A stretch of 64,000 nt of DNA from Streptomyces sp. JJ66 (GCF_019303495.1 NZ_JAEVFI010000003.1:62001-126000); one strand, 5' to 3'; positions 44,725-54,795 are shown, numbered from the stretch's first letter. Notes: generated from the sequence alone by a model not told the origin. Translations and numbers: made by a program.

Positions 44725-47700
44725 TCAGCTCAGGCGCTGGCTGATGACCTTCGAGATGCCGTCGCCCTGCATGGAGACGCCGTAGAGCGCGTCGGCGACC
44801 TCCATCGTGCGCTTCTGGTGGGTGATCACGACGAGCTGGGAGCTCTCTTGCAGCTCCTTCATGATCCGGATCAGCCGCTGGAGGTTGGTGTCGTCCAGCG
44901 CGGCCTCCACCTCGTCCATGACATAGAACGGGCTGGGCCGGGCCTTGAAGATCGACACCAGCAGCGCCACCGCCGTCAGCGAGCGCTCCCCGCCCGACAG
45001 CAGCGACAGCCGCTTGACCTTCTTGCCCGGCGGCCGGGCCTCGACGTCCACGCCGGTGGTCAGCATGTCGTCGGGGTCGGTAAGCACCAGCCGCCCGTCG
45101 CCGCCGGGGAAGAGCCGGGAGAAGACGCCTTCGAACTCGCGGGCGGTGTCGTGGAACGCCTCGGTGAACACCTGCCGCACCCGCTCGTCCACGTCCCGGA
45201 CGACCTGGAGCAGATCGGCGCGTGTCTTCTTCAGGTCGTCCAGCTGTTCGCTGAGGAACTGGTGGCGCTCCTCCAGCGCGGCGAACTCCTCCAGCGCCAG
45301 CGGGTTGATCTTGCCCAGCTTCTGGTAGGCGCGTTCGGCGGCCCGAAGGCGCTTCTCCTGCTCGGCGCGGTCGAAGGGCACCGGCTGGTTGCGCGGATGC
45401 CCGGGGTCCTCGGGCAGTTCCTCGCCCTCGGCGGGCGGTGAGGGCGGCACCGGCTGGCCGGGCCCGTACTCGGCGACGAGAACGTCCGGCTCGACGCCCA
45501 GTTCCTCCAGCGCGCGGCCCTGGAGCGCTTCGATGCGCAGGCGCTTCTCGGCGCCGAGGACCTCGCCACGGTGCACGGAGTCGGTCAGCTTGTCCAGCTC
45601 CCCCTTCAGGTCGCGGCCCCGGGCGCGCTCGGCGCTCAGCTCGCGGTCCCACTCGGCGCGGGCCCGCTCGGCGCCCGCCCGCTCCTGCTCGGCGCGGGCG
45701 AGGGAGACCTCCACGTGCGCGAGCAGCTGCCGCGCCCCGGCGGCCACGGCCGCGGCGACCTCGGCCTCGTGGCGCAGGCGGGCCCGGCGCCGCTCGGCGC
45801 GGGCGCGGGTCTCGCGTTCGGCGCGGGCGGCGCGGTCCAGGCCGTCGGCCCGCCCGGCCAGCGCCTTGACCCGCTCCTCGTGGGTGCGGACCTGGAGCCG
45901 GGCCTCCATCTCGGTCTGCCGGGCGTTGGCGCCGTCGGCCGCCAGCCGGTCCCGGGCCGCAGTGTCGGGTTCCTCCAGCGCGTCGGCGGCCTCCTCGGCG
46001 ACGGCGAGCCGTTCGGTGAGTTCGGCGGCGTGCTCGGTGGCCTGGGCGAGGGCTTGACCGGCCTGCGCGACGGCGCGCTCGCACCGCTCGGCCTCCTCCG
46101 CCGCGCCCCGGGCCTGCCCGGCGAGGCGGCCGAGCTGGGCGGCGACGGCCGACTTCTCCCGGTCGGCCGTGCTGCGCGCGCGGCCCAGCTCCTCCACCGT
46201 GGCCGCGCAGGCACGCCGCCGCTCCCGCGCCCGCTCCCGGTCACCGGCCAGCTCCGCGCAGCGCGCGTCCAGCCGTTCCAGCGCGGCACCGGCCTCGTCC
46301 ACGGCCGCCTGAGCCTCCAGCGCACTGGGCGCTCCGGCCGAGCCGCCGTGCGCGAAGTGAGCGCCGAGCAGGTCGCCATCCGCGGTGACGGCGGTCAGCT
46401 CCGGGCGGCGGCGCACCAGGTCCTCGGCGTCCTCCAGGGTGTCCACGACGACAATGCGGTGCAGCAGCCGCCGCACGGCGGGCAGCAGCTCCTGCGGTCC
46501 GCGCACCAGACAGACGGCGTCCAGTTCACCCGAGCCCCCGTCCGGGCCGGGGTCCGGGGCGCCGCCGACCAGGAGAGCCGCGCGGCCGCCGTCCTGCTTG
46601 CGCAGCAGCCGCAGCGCGTCAGCGGCGGCACCGGGCCCGGTGACGGCCACGGCGTCGGCCGCGGCACCGAGTGCGGCGGCGACGGGCAGTTCGTGCCCCG
46701 CCTCGACGGTGAGCAGTTCGGCGGCCGGGCCGAGCAGGCCACTGAGCCGCTCGCGGGCGTCCAGCAGCATCCCGGTGCCGTCCTTGCGGCGCAGCCCGAG
46801 GGCGAGCGCGTCGCGGCGGGCGGCGGTGGCGGCGCGTTCCCGCTCGGCGTCGGCGAGCGCGTCCCGGGCGGCGCTCAGCTCGTTTTCGGCGTCGGCGAGT
46901 TCGGCGCGGGCGGCGTCGTGCCGGGCGGCGAGTTCGGCGTCACCCTCGTCCAGCCCGTCCACCTCCGAGCGCAGCGCCTCGTACTCGGCCTGGGTGGTGG
47001 CGGCCCGGCGGGTGGCGTCGTCGCGGGCGGTGGTCAGCCGGTCGATCTCGGCCTGGGCGGAGGCGGCCTTGCTGCGGGCGGCGCTCACCTGGCCGCCGAG
47101 CCGGGCGAGTTGTTCGCGGCGCTGGGCGATCTCGCGGGCGGCGTCCTTGAGCTGGCGTTCCTCGTCGGCGAGACGGCGCTCCAGCTCGGCGCGATGGCCC
47201 GCGGTGTCCTCCAGGGCCCGGCTGGCGGCCTCCAGCGCGGCCTCCAGTTCGGCCTCCTGCTCACGGATGCGGGCGGCCTCGCGCTCCAGGTCCTCCGGTT
47301 CGCGGCCCCGGCGCTCCTCCGGGGGCGCGGCGCGGGCGCTGGTGACCCGGGCGTCGGCCAGGCTGATCGTGCCGCGCACCCGCTCGGCCAGCTGGGAGAG
47401 TTCGTACCAGGTCTGCTGGGCCTGGTGCAGACGCGGCGTCAGCTGCCGCACCTGCTCCTCCAGCCGCGCCTCGCGCTGCTGGGCCTCGCGCAGGGCGGCC
47501 TCGGCGGCGTCCTTGCGCTCCTTCAGGGCCGCCTCGTCGGCGATCTCGGCCCGCAGCGCGTCGTGCAGGGTGACCAGGTCGTCGGCGAGCAGGCGCAGCC
47601 GGGCGTCGCGCAGGTCGGCCTGGATGACGGCGGCCCGGCGGGCGGCGGCGGCCTGGCGGCCCAGCGGCTTGAGCTGGCGGCGCAGCTCGTCGGTGAGGTC

Positions 47701-48285
47701 CTGGACGCGGGCGAGGTTGGCCTGCATCGCGTCCAGTTTCCGCAGCGCCTTCTCCTTGCGCTTGCGGTGTTTGAGGACGCCGGCGGCCTCCTCGATGAAG
47801 GCGCGCCGCCCGGTGGGGTCGGCGTGCAGGACCCCGTCGAGCTGGCCCTGCCCGACGATGACGTGCATCTCGCGGCCGATGCCGGAGTCCGAGAGCAGCT
47901 CCTGGATGTCCAGCAGGCGGCAGGTGTCGCCGTTGATCTGGTACTCGCTGCCGCCGTTGCGGAACATGGTCCGCGTGATGGTGACCTCGGCGTACTCGAT
48001 CGGCAAGGCACCGTCGGCGTTGTCGATCGTGAGGGAGACCTCGGCGCGGCCGAGCGCGGGACGCCCGCTTGGGCCCGCGGTGCCGGCGAAGATGACGTCC
48101 TCCATCTTGCCGCCGCGCAGTGACTTCGCGCCCTGCTCCCCCATCACCCACGACAGCGCGTCCACCACGTTGGACTTCCCGGAGCCGTTCGGGCCCACCA
48201 CACACGTGATGCCGGGCTCGAAGCGCAGCGTGGTGGCGGACGCGAACGACTTGAATCCGCGCAGGGTGAGGCTCTTGAGGTGCAC
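44725..48285 (-). CDS. smc: chromosome segregation protein SMC
   Basis: 1186 residues. Walker A GPNGSGKSNVVDALS is near residue 32 and LSDSGIGREMHVIVGQGQLD near 130. Two long coiled coils (roughly 170-500 and 680-1000), very rich in Ala, Glu and Arg, flank a hinge (MLLDARERLSGLLGP to LRLLRKQDGG). The C-terminal ATPase half has LSLLSGGERSLTAVALL and FYVMDEVEAALDD. SMC loads near parS sites and compacts sporulating chromosomes. ScpA and ScpB are not in the window. Confidence 0.97.
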   Translation of the reverse strand: MHLKSLTLRGFKSFASATTLRFEPGITCVVGPNGSGKSNVVDALSWVMGEQGAKSLRGGKMEDVIFAGTAGPSGRPALGRAEVSLTIDNADGALPIEYAEVTITRTMFRNGGSEYQINGDTCRLLDIQELLSDSGIGREMHVIVGQGQLDGVLHADPTGRRAFIEEAAGVLKHRKRKEKALRKLDAMQANLARVQDLTDELRRQLKPLGRQAAAARRAAVIQADLRDARLRLLADDLVTLHDALRAEIADEAALKERKDAAEAALREAQQREARLEEQVRQLTPRLHQAQQTWYELSQLAERVRGTISLADARVTSARAAPPEERRGREPEDLEREAARIREQEAELEAALEAASRALEDTAGHRAELERRLADEERQLKDAAREIAQRREQLARLGGQVSAARSKAASAQAEIDRLTTARDDATRRAATTQAEYEALRSEVDGLDEGDAELAARHDAARAELADAENELSAARDALADAERERAATAARRDALALGLRRKDGTGMLLDARERLSGLLGPAAELLTVEAGHELPVAAALGAAADAVAVTGPGAAADALRLLRKQDGGRAALLVGGAPDPGPDGGSGELDAVCLVRGPQELLPAVRRLLHRIVVVDTLEDAEDLVRRRPELTAVTADGDLLGAHFAHGGSAGAPSALEAQAAVDEAGAALERLDARCAELAGDRERARERRRACAATVEELGRARSTADREKSAVAAQLGRLAGQARGAAEEAERCERAVAQAGQALAQATEHAAELTERLAVAEEAADALEEPDTAARDRLAADGANARQTEMEARLQVRTHEERVKALAGRADGLDRAARAERETRARAERRRARLRHEAEVAAAVAAGARQLLAHVEVSLARAEQERAGAERARAEWDRELSAERARGRDLKGELDKLTDSVHRGEVLGAEKRLRIEALQGRALEELGVEPDVLVAEYGPGQPVPPSPPAEGEELPEDPGHPRNQPVPFDRAEQEKRLRAAERAYQKLGKINPLALEEFAALEERHQFLSEQLDDLKKTRADLLQVVRDVDERVRQVFTEAFHDTAREFEGVFSRLFPGGDGRLVLTDPDDMLTTGVDVEARPPGKKVKRLSLLSGGERSLTAVALLVSIFKARPSPFYVMDEVEAALDDTNLQRLIRIMKELQESSQLVVITHQKRTMEVADALYGVSMQGDGISKVISQRLS

Positions 48286-48631
48286 GGCGGGTGACTTTAC
48301 CGGGCAGCCACGGTTTCGCCGCTGAAGGTGAAGGGCACATCACTCGGTAAGGGGGAGCGCGCAGAGTGAGCAGGCGCCGCACTCGGTGACAGTCAGCGAA
48401 CGATCGGCGGGTCCCGGAAGCGTTCCGGGTCCCGGGGAGGATGGCACGGACCGTCAAAGAGGGCAGCCGGGCTCTGCGGCGGGCGGCGGATACGGCGGAA
48501 GGGCCGGACGGACAGCCGCAGATCCCACACGAGGCGCTCACCTGACGCCTCCACATGACGAAGGGACGCCGAAGCGTCCCTCGCGGTTCTTCGCTCGGTG
48601 AGCGCCACGCGCACACCCGCCCGGGTACGGG
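48286..48631. other. intergenic region between the 68-residue gene and smc
   Basis: 346 bases without a supported gene. It contains the UUCG hairpin at 48562-48581 and should contain the smc promoter. Nothing else was recognised. Confidence 0.45.
48562..48581 (-). terminator. hairpin with UUCG tetraloop
   Basis: On the minus strand AGGGACGC, TTCG, GCGTCCCT: an 8-bp perfect stem closed by the very stable UUCG tetraloop. It lies ~50 bases after the small coiled-coil gene. Confidence 0.72.
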
Positions 48632-48838
48632 TCAGGTGAGAGCGGGCTCGCCCTTGGTTACGTCGATGCTGTCAAGCAGCGAGTCGCCGTGACGAGCGGC
48701 GGCGGACAGTGCGTCGTTCTCGGCCTGCATCCGGACGAGTTCGGACTCCAGATCCTGAACGCGCTGCTGAAGCCGTCGCATCTCGGCGAGGACTCGGGGG
48801 TCGGAGCCGCCGACGTAACCGAGAAGCGCCTTTGCCAT
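48632..48838 (-). CDS. 68-residue predicted coiled-coil protein
   Basis: 68 residues: MAKALLGYVGGSDPRVLAEM, then a heptad-like helix (RRLQQRVQDLESELVRMQAE) and a short tail ending KGEPALT. The ATG at 48838 has GGAGGA upstream. No domain is recognised; the helix suggests dimerisation. A similar small gene near smc occurs in other streptomycetes (recalled). A hairpin terminator follows, so it is an independent unit. Function unknown. Confidence 0.8.
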   Translation of the reverse strand: MAKALLGYVGGSDPRVLAEMRRLQQRVQDLESELVRMQAENDALSAAARHGDSLLDSIDVTKGEPALT

Positions 48839-49166
48839 GATGGATGGTCCTCCACACTGAGTGACCGACCGCAGCGGTGGTGGGTCGTGAGGGAAAATGT
48901 GATGTGAGCACCCGCGAACGGCCGCTCTGCACAGGTTTTCAGGGCCAGACAGCCAAGGTGCGCGGGGCTTCAAGCGTCTCACCAAAAGTGACGGCGGTCA
49001 ACACGATCACACGCCGTATGCGCGAGTGTCCCGGCTCGGACGGCGTGAGGTGCGCCGGAACAGGCCCACGGATCCCGCGGACCCCTGTGGATCACTCGCT
49101 GCGCAGCCTTGCACGTCAGGCGCCGTTTGGCAACCAGTTCCCGGAGGGCCACCCGGGGCCCGGTGG
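48839..49166. other. intergenic region upstream of the 68-residue gene
   Basis: 328 bases without a supported gene. On the minus strand TTGACC occurs near 49001-48996 and is followed by less GC-rich sequence with CACTTTTGG and AAAACC, so a promoter for the 68-residue gene is likely here. No other element is recognised. Confidence 0.4.
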
Positions 49167-49430
49167 TTACCGGATCTCGAAGCCGGGATAGCCGCCGCGC
49201 GCAGTGTCCCAGATCTCCGTGACGCCGGTGACCTGCCCCGGTGTGTCCTCGCCGCGCAGCCAGTCCAGCAGGGCGGCACAGTGGCCGCGCGGCCCCTCGG
49301 CGACGACCTGGACCCGGCCGTCGCCCAGGTTGGTCGCGAAACCGGTCAGCCCTCCGATGCGCAGCGCGTTCGCCCGGGTGTACCAGCGGAAACCGACGCC
49401 CTGTACCCGGCCGCGCACCCACGCCGTCAT
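49167..49430 (-). CDS. acyP: acylphosphatase
   Basis: 87 residues. The acylphosphatase signature is clear: [19 protein letters not shown] (catalytic Arg in the phosphate loop) and [20 protein letters not shown] (catalytic Asn). It hydrolyses carboxyl-phosphate bonds. The ATG at 49430 is chosen for the strong GGAGG five bases upstream; an upstream ATG at 49544 would add 38 disordered residues and has no ribosome binding site. Confidence 0.92.
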   Translation of the reverse strand: MTAWVRGRVQGVGFRWYTRANALRIGGLTGFATNLGDGRVQVVAEGPRGHCAALLDWLRGEDTPGQVTGVTEIWDTARGGYPGFEIR

Positions 49431-49677
49431 CCGCACCTCCCCCTCCCCCGGGTCAGGGGGAGTGCGGGCGGCCGAGGGCTCCGAGGACGCCGCCCCACCC
49501 GTCTCGCGGTTACCGTCGGTCGCATTGTTGCTCTCTGTGCTCATGTGGCGCACGCTATCCGCCCAATTCCCGCCGGGGCACTTCCGCCCCGGGCGCCATG
49601 GCGTAGATTCCCCCGGAACAAGCGCCACTCGAACGAGTGAGCCGCGCCGATCGTCGATCACGTGAGGACAGCGAGAC

Positions 49678-50655
49678 ATGGGCCGCCACCGACGCGCACA
49701 CGCCGCTCCCGCCGCGCACGACCCCGCGCTGTCCCCCACGGCCGAGCGGGCCCGGGTCTCGCACCGCAAGCGCCGCCGTACCCCGGTGAAGACCGGCCTG
49801 CTGGGCATATCGGCGGCAGCGGCCGTCGGCACGGTGGCCGTGGGTTCCGGGTTCGTCCCCGGCGCCGGGGACGGCTTCGGCCTCATCGGCGGTGACGACG
49901 ACCCGGCCACCTCCGTCCGGGCCGGTGACGGCACCGCCACGCCCTTCCAGGGCGCCGGAACGGGGGCCGACGACCGCGACGAGGCCGCCGCGAGCCGCGA
50001 CGAGCAGCGCACCACGCCGAGCGCGAAGCCGTCCCCGTCCCCGTCCGACGAGCCCGGCGCGAAGAAGTCACCGGAGGCGTCGAAAACCCCGGACGGCCAG
50101 GAGACGGAGCGCGGCGGCGACGCGGATGCGGAGTCCGGCGGCAAGAACGGCGAGACCGCGCCCAAGACCTCCGCGCCGCCCACCCGCACGACCGAGCCCA
50201 CCCGGCCCGCGCCTAAGCCGACGACCCCGGCACCCCCGACCAGCAAGGCTCCCGGCACGCCGGGCGACAGCGGCGCCCACTCCCAGGTCGAGGCGCAGGT
50301 CCTCGCTCTGGTCAACCAGGAACGGGCGAAGGCGGGCTGCCAGGCCGTGCGCGCGGACGCGGACCTCGCGCGGCTCGCGGGCAGCCACAGCCGGGACATG
50401 GCCGCGCGCGGCTACTTCTCGCACACCGACCCCGAGGGCCGCAGCCCCTTTGACCGGGCCCGGGAGGCGGGCGTGGACCACATGGGCGGCGAGAACATCG
50501 CCCGCGGCCAGGCGAGTGCGGAGGCCGTCATGGAGTCCTGGATGAACAGCCCCGGCCACCGCGCGAACATCCTGAACTGCGACTTCACCACCCTCGGCGT
50601 GGGCGCGCACGTCGCCAGCGGCGGCCCGTGGTGGACGCAGGCGTTCGGCTACTGA
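49678..50655 (+). CDS. secreted or anchored CAP/SCP-domain protein
   Basis: 325 residues. A basic N-terminus with a hydrophobic segment near residues 38-60 ([20 protein letters not shown]) acts as signal or anchor. A Pro/Ser/Thr-rich linker (about 70-195) leads to a CAP domain: [64 protein letters not shown] and WWTQAFGY. Bacterial CAP proteins are extracellular with unclear activity. It is convergent with mutM and ends in a strong hairpin. Confidence 0.92.
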   Translation: MGRHRRAHAAPAAHDPALSPTAERARVSHRKRRRTPVKTGLLGISAAAAVGTVAVGSGFVPGAGDGFGLIGGDDDPATSVRAGDGTATPFQGAGTGADDRDEAAASRDEQRTTPSAKPSPSPSDEPGAKKSPEASKTPDGQETERGGDADAESGGKNGETAPKTSAPPTRTTEPTRPAPKPTTPAPPTSKAPGTPGDSGAHSQVEAQVLALVNQERAKAGCQAVRADADLARLAGSHSRDMAARGYFSHTDPEGRSPFDRAREAGVDHMGGENIARGQASAEAVMESWMNSPGHRANILNCDFTTLGVGAHVASGGPWWTQAFGY

Positions 50656-50660
50656 CGGCG

Positions 50661-50723
50661 GTGTGGCGCGGGGCCGGGCACCGCCCGGCCGCACGCCGCC
50701 CCGGCCCCGGCCCCGCGCCACAC
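50661..50723. terminator. 18-bp stem hairpin between convergent CAP gene and mutM
   Basis: 50661-50678 is perfectly complementary to 50706-50723 around a 27-nt loop. It starts five bases after the CAP gene and lies ~28 bases before the mutM stop, so it can serve both. Confidence 0.75.
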
Positions 50724-50751
50724 TGCCCAGGGCCGTCCGGGAGGGCGCTGC

Positions 50752-51624
50752 TCAGCGCGGCCGGGGCGGGCGCTGGCAGCGCGGGCAGAAGTAGCTGGAG
50801 CGGTTCATCCACGCCCGGCGGCGCATCGGGGTGCCGCAGCGGCGGCAGGGTTCGTCCTCGCGCCCGTAGGCGTCCAGCGAGCGGTCGAAGTAGCCGGACT
50901 CGCCGTTGACGTTCACGTAGAGGCTGTCGAAGCTGGTGCCCCCCACCGCGAGGGCGGCCGTCATCACGTCGCGGATGTGGCCCAGCAGCTCGTGTGTGCG
51001 CGGCCGGGTCAGCGTCGCGCTCGGCCGGTCGTAGTGCAGTCGGGCGCGCCACAGCGCCTCATCCGCGTAGATGTTGCCGACACCGCTGATCAGCGACTGG
51101 TCCAGGAGCGCCCGCTTGAGCGTGGTGCGCTTGCCCCGCAGCGCGGTGTGGAAGGCGTCGTCGTCGAACAGCGGGTCGAGCGGGTCCCGGGCGATGTGCG
51201 CGATGACGTCGGGCAGGCCGTCGGGGGTGACCGGGTGTACCGAGAGCCCGCCGAAGGTGCGCTGGTCAACGTAGCGCAGCTCGCCCGCGTCCGCGTCCGC
51301 GAACGTGACCCGCACCCGCAGGTGCCGTTCGTGCGGCGCGGTGGCGGGCTGCACCAGCAGCTGGCCGCTCATGCCCAGGTGGGCGAGGACGGCGAACCCG
51401 GGCTCGTCCCCCTCCCCGGCGGCCAGCGGCAGCCACAGGTACTTGCCGCGCCGCTGGACGGCACCGAAGCGGTGACCGACGAGGCGGGCGGCGAAGTCGG
51501 CGGCACCGGCCGGGTGACGGCGCACCGCGCGCGGGTGCAGCACGGTGGCGGCCTCGACCGTCCGCCCACTGACCCAGCGGTCCAGCCCGCGCCGGACGAC
51601 TTCCACCTCAGGCAGCTCGGGCAC
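50752..51624 (-). CDS. mutM: formamidopyrimidine-DNA glycosylase
   Basis: 290 residues. It starts with the catalytic Pro-Glu: after the GTG at 51624, [13 protein letters not shown]. The helix-two-turn-helix is in [20 protein letters not shown], and the zinc finger has four cysteines in [10 protein letters not shown] and YFCPRCQR. It removes 8-oxoguanine and FapyG. GGGAGG precedes the start. It is downstream of rnc on the same strand. Confidence 0.95.
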   Translation of the reverse strand: MPELPEVEVVRRGLDRWVSGRTVEAATVLHPRAVRRHPAGAADFAARLVGHRFGAVQRRGKYLWLPLAAGEGDEPGFAVLAHLGMSGQLLVQPATAPHERHLRVRVTFADADAGELRYVDQRTFGGLSVHPVTPDGLPDVIAHIARDPLDPLFDDDAFHTALRGKRTTLKRALLDQSLISGVGNIYADEALWRARLHYDRPSATLTRPRTHELLGHIRDVMTAALAVGGTSFDSLYVNVNGESGYFDRSLDAYGREDEPCRRCGTPMRRRAWMNRSSYFCPRCQRPPRPR

Positions 51625-51689
51625 CGCCGACCCTCCCGGTTTTCTCCCCGCTCCGGCCGGGCAGGTAACCACCCCTGCCCGGCGGCGCG

Positions 51690-52511
51690 CTACACGCTGC
51701 GGTCCGCGCTCTCCCGCACCGGGGCGGCCTCGGCCTCACCTGGCCCTGGCTCGGGCCGCGGCGCCGCGGAACCCGCCTCCGCCGACGCGCGGATCTCGCG
51801 CCAGGCCGTCTCGGCGGCCTGCTGCTCCGCTTCCTTCTTGCTGCGGCCGGTGCCGGTGCCGTACGCGACACCACCGACGCGGGCGGCAGCCGTGAAGGTC
51901 TTCTCGTGGTCCGGACCGGACTCGGTGACCACGTACTCGGGGACGCCAAGCCCCTCGGCCGCGGTCAGCTCCTGGAGGCTGGTCTTCCAGTCCAGGCCCG
52001 CGCCCAGCCCCGCCGACTTCTCGATCAGCGGGTCGAACAGCCGGTGCACCAGTTCTTCGGCCGCGGCCAGGCCCTGGTCCAGGTAGACGGCGCCGATCAC
52101 CGCTTCCAGCGTGTCCGCGAGGATCGACGCCTTGTCCCGGCCGCCGGTACCCTCCTCGCCACGGCCGAGCCGGACGAAGGAGCCCAGTTCCAGACCGCGC
52201 GCGACCTCGGCCAGCGCCCGGGAGTTGACGACGGCCGCCCGCAGCTTGGCGAGCTGGCCCTCGGGCAGCTCCGGGTGCGAGCGGTAGAGCGTGTCCGTCA
52301 CGACGAGGCCCAGAACCGAGTCGCCCAGGAACTCCAGGCGCTCGTTCGTCGGCAGCCCGCCGTTCTCGTACGCGAAGCTGCGGTGCGTCAGCGCACGCGT
52401 CAGAAGGGCGGACTCAAGCTGATAGCCGAGCCGCCCTTCCAGCAGCGTGTGGGACGAGGCCGCATCCACCAGACCCGCCGTGGCCCGCTTGGGCGTACTG
52501 GCGTCTGACAT
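51690..52511 (-). CDS. rnc: ribonuclease III
   Basis: 273 residues. The endonuclease domain has the signature [18 protein letters not shown] and the second acidic motif [13 protein letters not shown]. The double-stranded RNA-binding domain is near residues 165-235 ([39 protein letters not shown]). In Streptomyces the homologue AbsB is needed for antibiotic production. The ATG at 52511 (MSDASTPKR) is preferred to an overlapping GTG four codons earlier. Confidence 0.95.
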   Translation of the reverse strand: MSDASTPKRATAGLVDAASSHTLLEGRLGYQLESALLTRALTHRSFAYENGGLPTNERLEFLGDSVLGLVVTDTLYRSHPELPEGQLAKLRAAVVNSRALAEVARGLELGSFVRLGRGEEGTGGRDKASILADTLEAVIGAVYLDQGLAAAEELVHRLFDPLIEKSAGLGAGLDWKTSLQELTAAEGLGVPEYVVTESGPDHEKTFTAAARVGGVAYGTGTGRSKKEAEQQAAETAWREIRASAEAGSAAPRPEPGPGEAEAAPVRESADRSV

Positions 52512-52530
52512 GGAGCCTGTCACCCGCCGA

Positions 52531-52704
52531 TCAGACCTCGAGGACCTGACGCTTGTTGTAGGTGCCGCAGCTCGGGCACGCGATGTGCTGCTGCCTCGGC
52601 TCCTGGCAGCGCTCGCACTGCACCAGGGCCGGGACCGCAGCCTTCCACTGCGACCGGCGGTGACGCGTGTTGCTGCGCGACATCTTCCGCTTGGGAACGG
52701 CCAC
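52531..52704 (-). CDS. rpmF: 50S ribosomal protein L32
   Basis: 57 residues: [19 protein letters not shown], then two zinc-ribbon cysteine pairs (CERC and CPSC). This is the zinc-binding C+ form. The GTG at 52704 follows AGGAGAAGTAG, which includes the stop of the upstream gene; the two are coupled. Confidence 0.96.
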   Translation of the reverse strand: MAVPKRKMSRSNTRHRRSQWKAAVPALVQCERCQEPRQQHIACPSCGTYNKRQVLEV

Positions 52705-52706
52705 GG

Positions 52707-53309
52707 CTACTTCTCCTGCTTCTCGTCGGCACCGGGAGCGGTGCCGTTCACGTTGTCCTTCCCGCCGTGGCGGATGCCCTCGGCGAGTCCCTCCAGGGCC
52801 GCCCACCGGATGTCGGCGGCCTCGTCGTGCTGGTGGCCGGGATCGTCCGCGAGCCGGAACCCGCACCGGGGGCAGAGCCCCGGGCAGTCCTCCCGGCACA
52901 CGGGCTGCATCGGCAGTGAGAGCACCACCGCGTCCCGCAGCACGGGTTCGAGGTCGAACAGGTCTCCCTCAAGGCTAAGCGTGTCGTCCTCGTCCTCGGC
53001 GTCGTCACCGGTGTCCGTGAAACGGCTCCGGTCGTCGGCGTCGGGGTAGGAGAACAGCTCCTGGAAGTCCGCCTCGCATTCCTGCTCCAGCGGCTCCAGA
53101 CACCTTACGCACTCCCCCGCCAGCGGCGCACGGGCGTCCCCGGTAACGAGCACGCCCTCCATGACCGCCTCCATGCGGAGGTCCACGTCCAGCGACGCGC
53201 CCTCCGGTACGCCGATGACCTCGGTGCCGAGATCCTTCGGCGCCTCCAGCGTGCGGGAGAGCCGCTTCATGGCACCCGGACGCCGGCCCAGCTCACGTGT
53301 GTCGAACAC
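52707..53309 (-). CDS. YceD/DUF177 family protein
   Basis: About 200 residues. The family cysteine motifs are [20 protein letters not shown] and a C-terminal [13 protein letters not shown]. Homologues are fused operonically with rpmF and act in 23S rRNA or ribosome biogenesis. The GTG at 53309 is the first standard start, but conserved residues (ALNAALDPRAPL) continue upstream with AGGA before a CTG near 53342, so the true start may be that CTG. Confidence 0.9.
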   Translation of the reverse strand: MFDTRELGRRPGAMKRLSRTLEAPKDLGTEVIGVPEGASLDVDLRMEAVMEGVLVTGDARAPLAGECVRCLEPLEQECEADFQELFSYPDADDRSRFTDTGDDAEDEDDTLSLEGDLFDLEPVLRDAVVLSLPMQPVCREDCPGLCPRCGFRLADDPGHQHDEAADIRWAALEGLAEGIRHGGKDNVNGTAPGADEKQEK

Positions 53310-53611
53310 GAGCGGGGCGCGGGGGTCGAGGGCGGCGTTCAGGGCTTCCTGCTTTCGTCTGGAACGGCTGCGGCGATTGCTTTGGGCAGCCCGAAAAGGC
53401 GGGCGTCTGTGCGACCGAAAGGACAGCTTACTTCACGGTGCGGGCTACGCCCAATTCGCCGAACCCGCTGGTGGGTGCGCCTGGGCGCGGCGTTCCCCAC
53501 TCCCGTGCGGCGCCTCGCGGAAGGCCCCCGTCCCCTTCCCGCTCGGGAGAAGGCCCCCGCCTTTCCCGTTCGGGAGGTGCGGGACGGGTCATCGGAAGGG
53601 GCCGGGGCGGG
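53310..53611. other. intergenic region upstream of DUF177-rpmF-rnc
   Basis: About 300 bases between the DivIVA-like gene and the DUF177 gene. The first ~35 bases are probably the N-terminal coding part of the DUF177 protein. It contains an imperfect tandem repeat at 53523-53578 and should contain the promoter of DUF177-rpmF-rnc. Confidence 0.45.
53523..53578. repeat. imperfect tandem repeat, each unit a small hairpin
   Basis: Two ~28-base units, each starting GGCCCCCG and ending TTCCCG, C/T TCGGGAG. Each holds a CCCG/CGGG inverted repeat. They lie in the noncoding gap after the DivIVA-like gene's stop and could end that transcript or be a repetitive extragenic element. Confidence 0.5.
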
Positions 53612-54739
53612 TCAGTGGCCTTGCTCGTAGCGGCGCAGCTGCTCCAGGTCGATCATGCTGGTGTCAAACAGGCTGGTCTCGTCCAGCGGGGCGGGCGCCG
53701 ACTGCGGCGGGTACGGCTGCTGCTGGCCGTAGTCCTGGTCCGCCGCGTACGGGTCGGGCTGGTCCGGGTAGCCCTGCTGCGCGTACCCGGCGTACGGCTC
53801 GGGCTGGGGCGGGTAGCCCTGCTGGGGGTAGGCGTAGGCGTCGTGATCGTAGGACTGCTGCCCGGCGTACTGAGCGGGATAGTGGGCCGGGTACGCCGCG
53901 GCCGGTGCGTAGGGGTCCGGATGGGCAGGCGGCGGCGCCTGCGCGGGGAGGTGCGGCGCCTGGGCGGGCGCGGGGGGCACGGGCGCCTGCGGCTGGGGAT
54001 CGGCCAGCCCGGCGAGGTAGTCCGCGTCGCTGACGTGGACCCGGTGGTGGCCCTCGGTCCCGGCCTCCTCCTGCGCCGCGAGGTGCGCGCCGAGCTCGTC
54101 GATCGACTGGTGGCCGCCGAGCTTGCTGCGGCCACGGCCCACGGCGCTGAGCGTCTTCGTCAGCACCGCCTCGAACGCCTGGAACTGGGCTTCGACGTAC
54201 GCGTCCGCCCGGTCCCGCAGCTCGCGCGGGTCGGCGGGGCGGTCCGGGGCGCCGTCGGTGTCCCCGGCATGGGCGTCGTACCCGTCGGGCTCCGGCAGGC
54301 GGCCGAGCAGCTTGTCCTTGCCCCGGCCTACGGAGTTGATGGTCTTGCTCAGCACGACCTCGAAGTTGGCCAGCTTGCTGTCCACGTAGTCGTCGGCCTC
54401 GGCGCGGACGCGGTCCGCCTCCTGCCGCGCCTCGGCCAGGATGCGGTCGGCCTCCTGCTGGGAGCGGCGGGCCACCTCCGTGCCCGCGACGAGCGAACCG
54501 CGCTCGCTGTGGGCGGCGTCGATGATGCGCCGCGCCTCCTGGTGCGCCTCGGCGACCATCTGCTCGCGGTCACCGATCAGTTCCCGGGCTTCGGCCAGCG
54601 AGCCGGGCAGCGCGTCGCGCACTTCCTCCAGCAGGCCGAGGAGTTCGGCCCGGTTGATCACGCAGGAGGCGGACATCGGCATGGAGCGGGCGTCCCGGAC
54701 CGCCGCCACGATGTCGTCGAGTCTTGACTGTACGTCCAC
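53612..54739 (-). CDS. DivIVA-like / cell-division-associated coiled-coil protein
   Basis: 375 residues. An N-terminal helical region (DVQSRLDDIVAAVRDARSMP; INRAELLGLLEEVRDALPGS) leads to coiled coil (QEADRILAEARQEADRVRAE) and two copies of FEAVL-type segments (KLANFEVVLSKTINSVGRGK; QFQAFEAVLTKTLSAVGRGR). The last ~130 residues are Pro/Gln/Tyr-rich with repeated QQGYP and DPYA units. It resembles the streptomycete protein encoded between coaD and rpmF and annotated as a cell-division initiation protein. The GTG at 54739 gives VDVQSRLDDI. Exact role unknown. Confidence 0.85.
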   Translation of the reverse strand: MDVQSRLDDIVAAVRDARSMPMSASCVINRAELLGLLEEVRDALPGSLAEARELIGDREQMVAEAHQEARRIIDAAHSERGSLVAGTEVARRSQQEADRILAEARQEADRVRAEADDYVDSKLANFEVVLSKTINSVGRGKDKLLGRLPEPDGYDAHAGDTDGAPDRPADPRELRDRADAYVEAQFQAFEAVLTKTLSAVGRGRSKLGGHQSIDELGAHLAAQEEAGTEGHHRVHVSDADYLAGLADPQPQAPVPPAPAQAPHLPAQAPPPAHPDPYAPAAAYPAHYPAQYAGQQSYDHDAYAYPQQGYPPQPEPYAGYAQQGYPDQPDPYAADQDYGQQQPYPPQSAPAPLDETSLFDTSMIDLEQLRRYEQGH

Positions 54740-54795
54740 GAAAGCCGACTGTACGGCCCCCGGCGCCCGGCGCGACAGCCGACCGCGGCGGGGCG

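Noticed and set aside
45571..48123. Long antisense frame in smc
   Set aside because: Mirror of the coiled-coil codons; Gly/Leu/Ala-rich with no recognisable fold.
48286..49166. Small noncoding RNA such as 6S RNA or tmRNA near smc
   Set aside because: Only one short terminator-like hairpin and promoter-like bases are seen; no conserved RNA fold was recognised.
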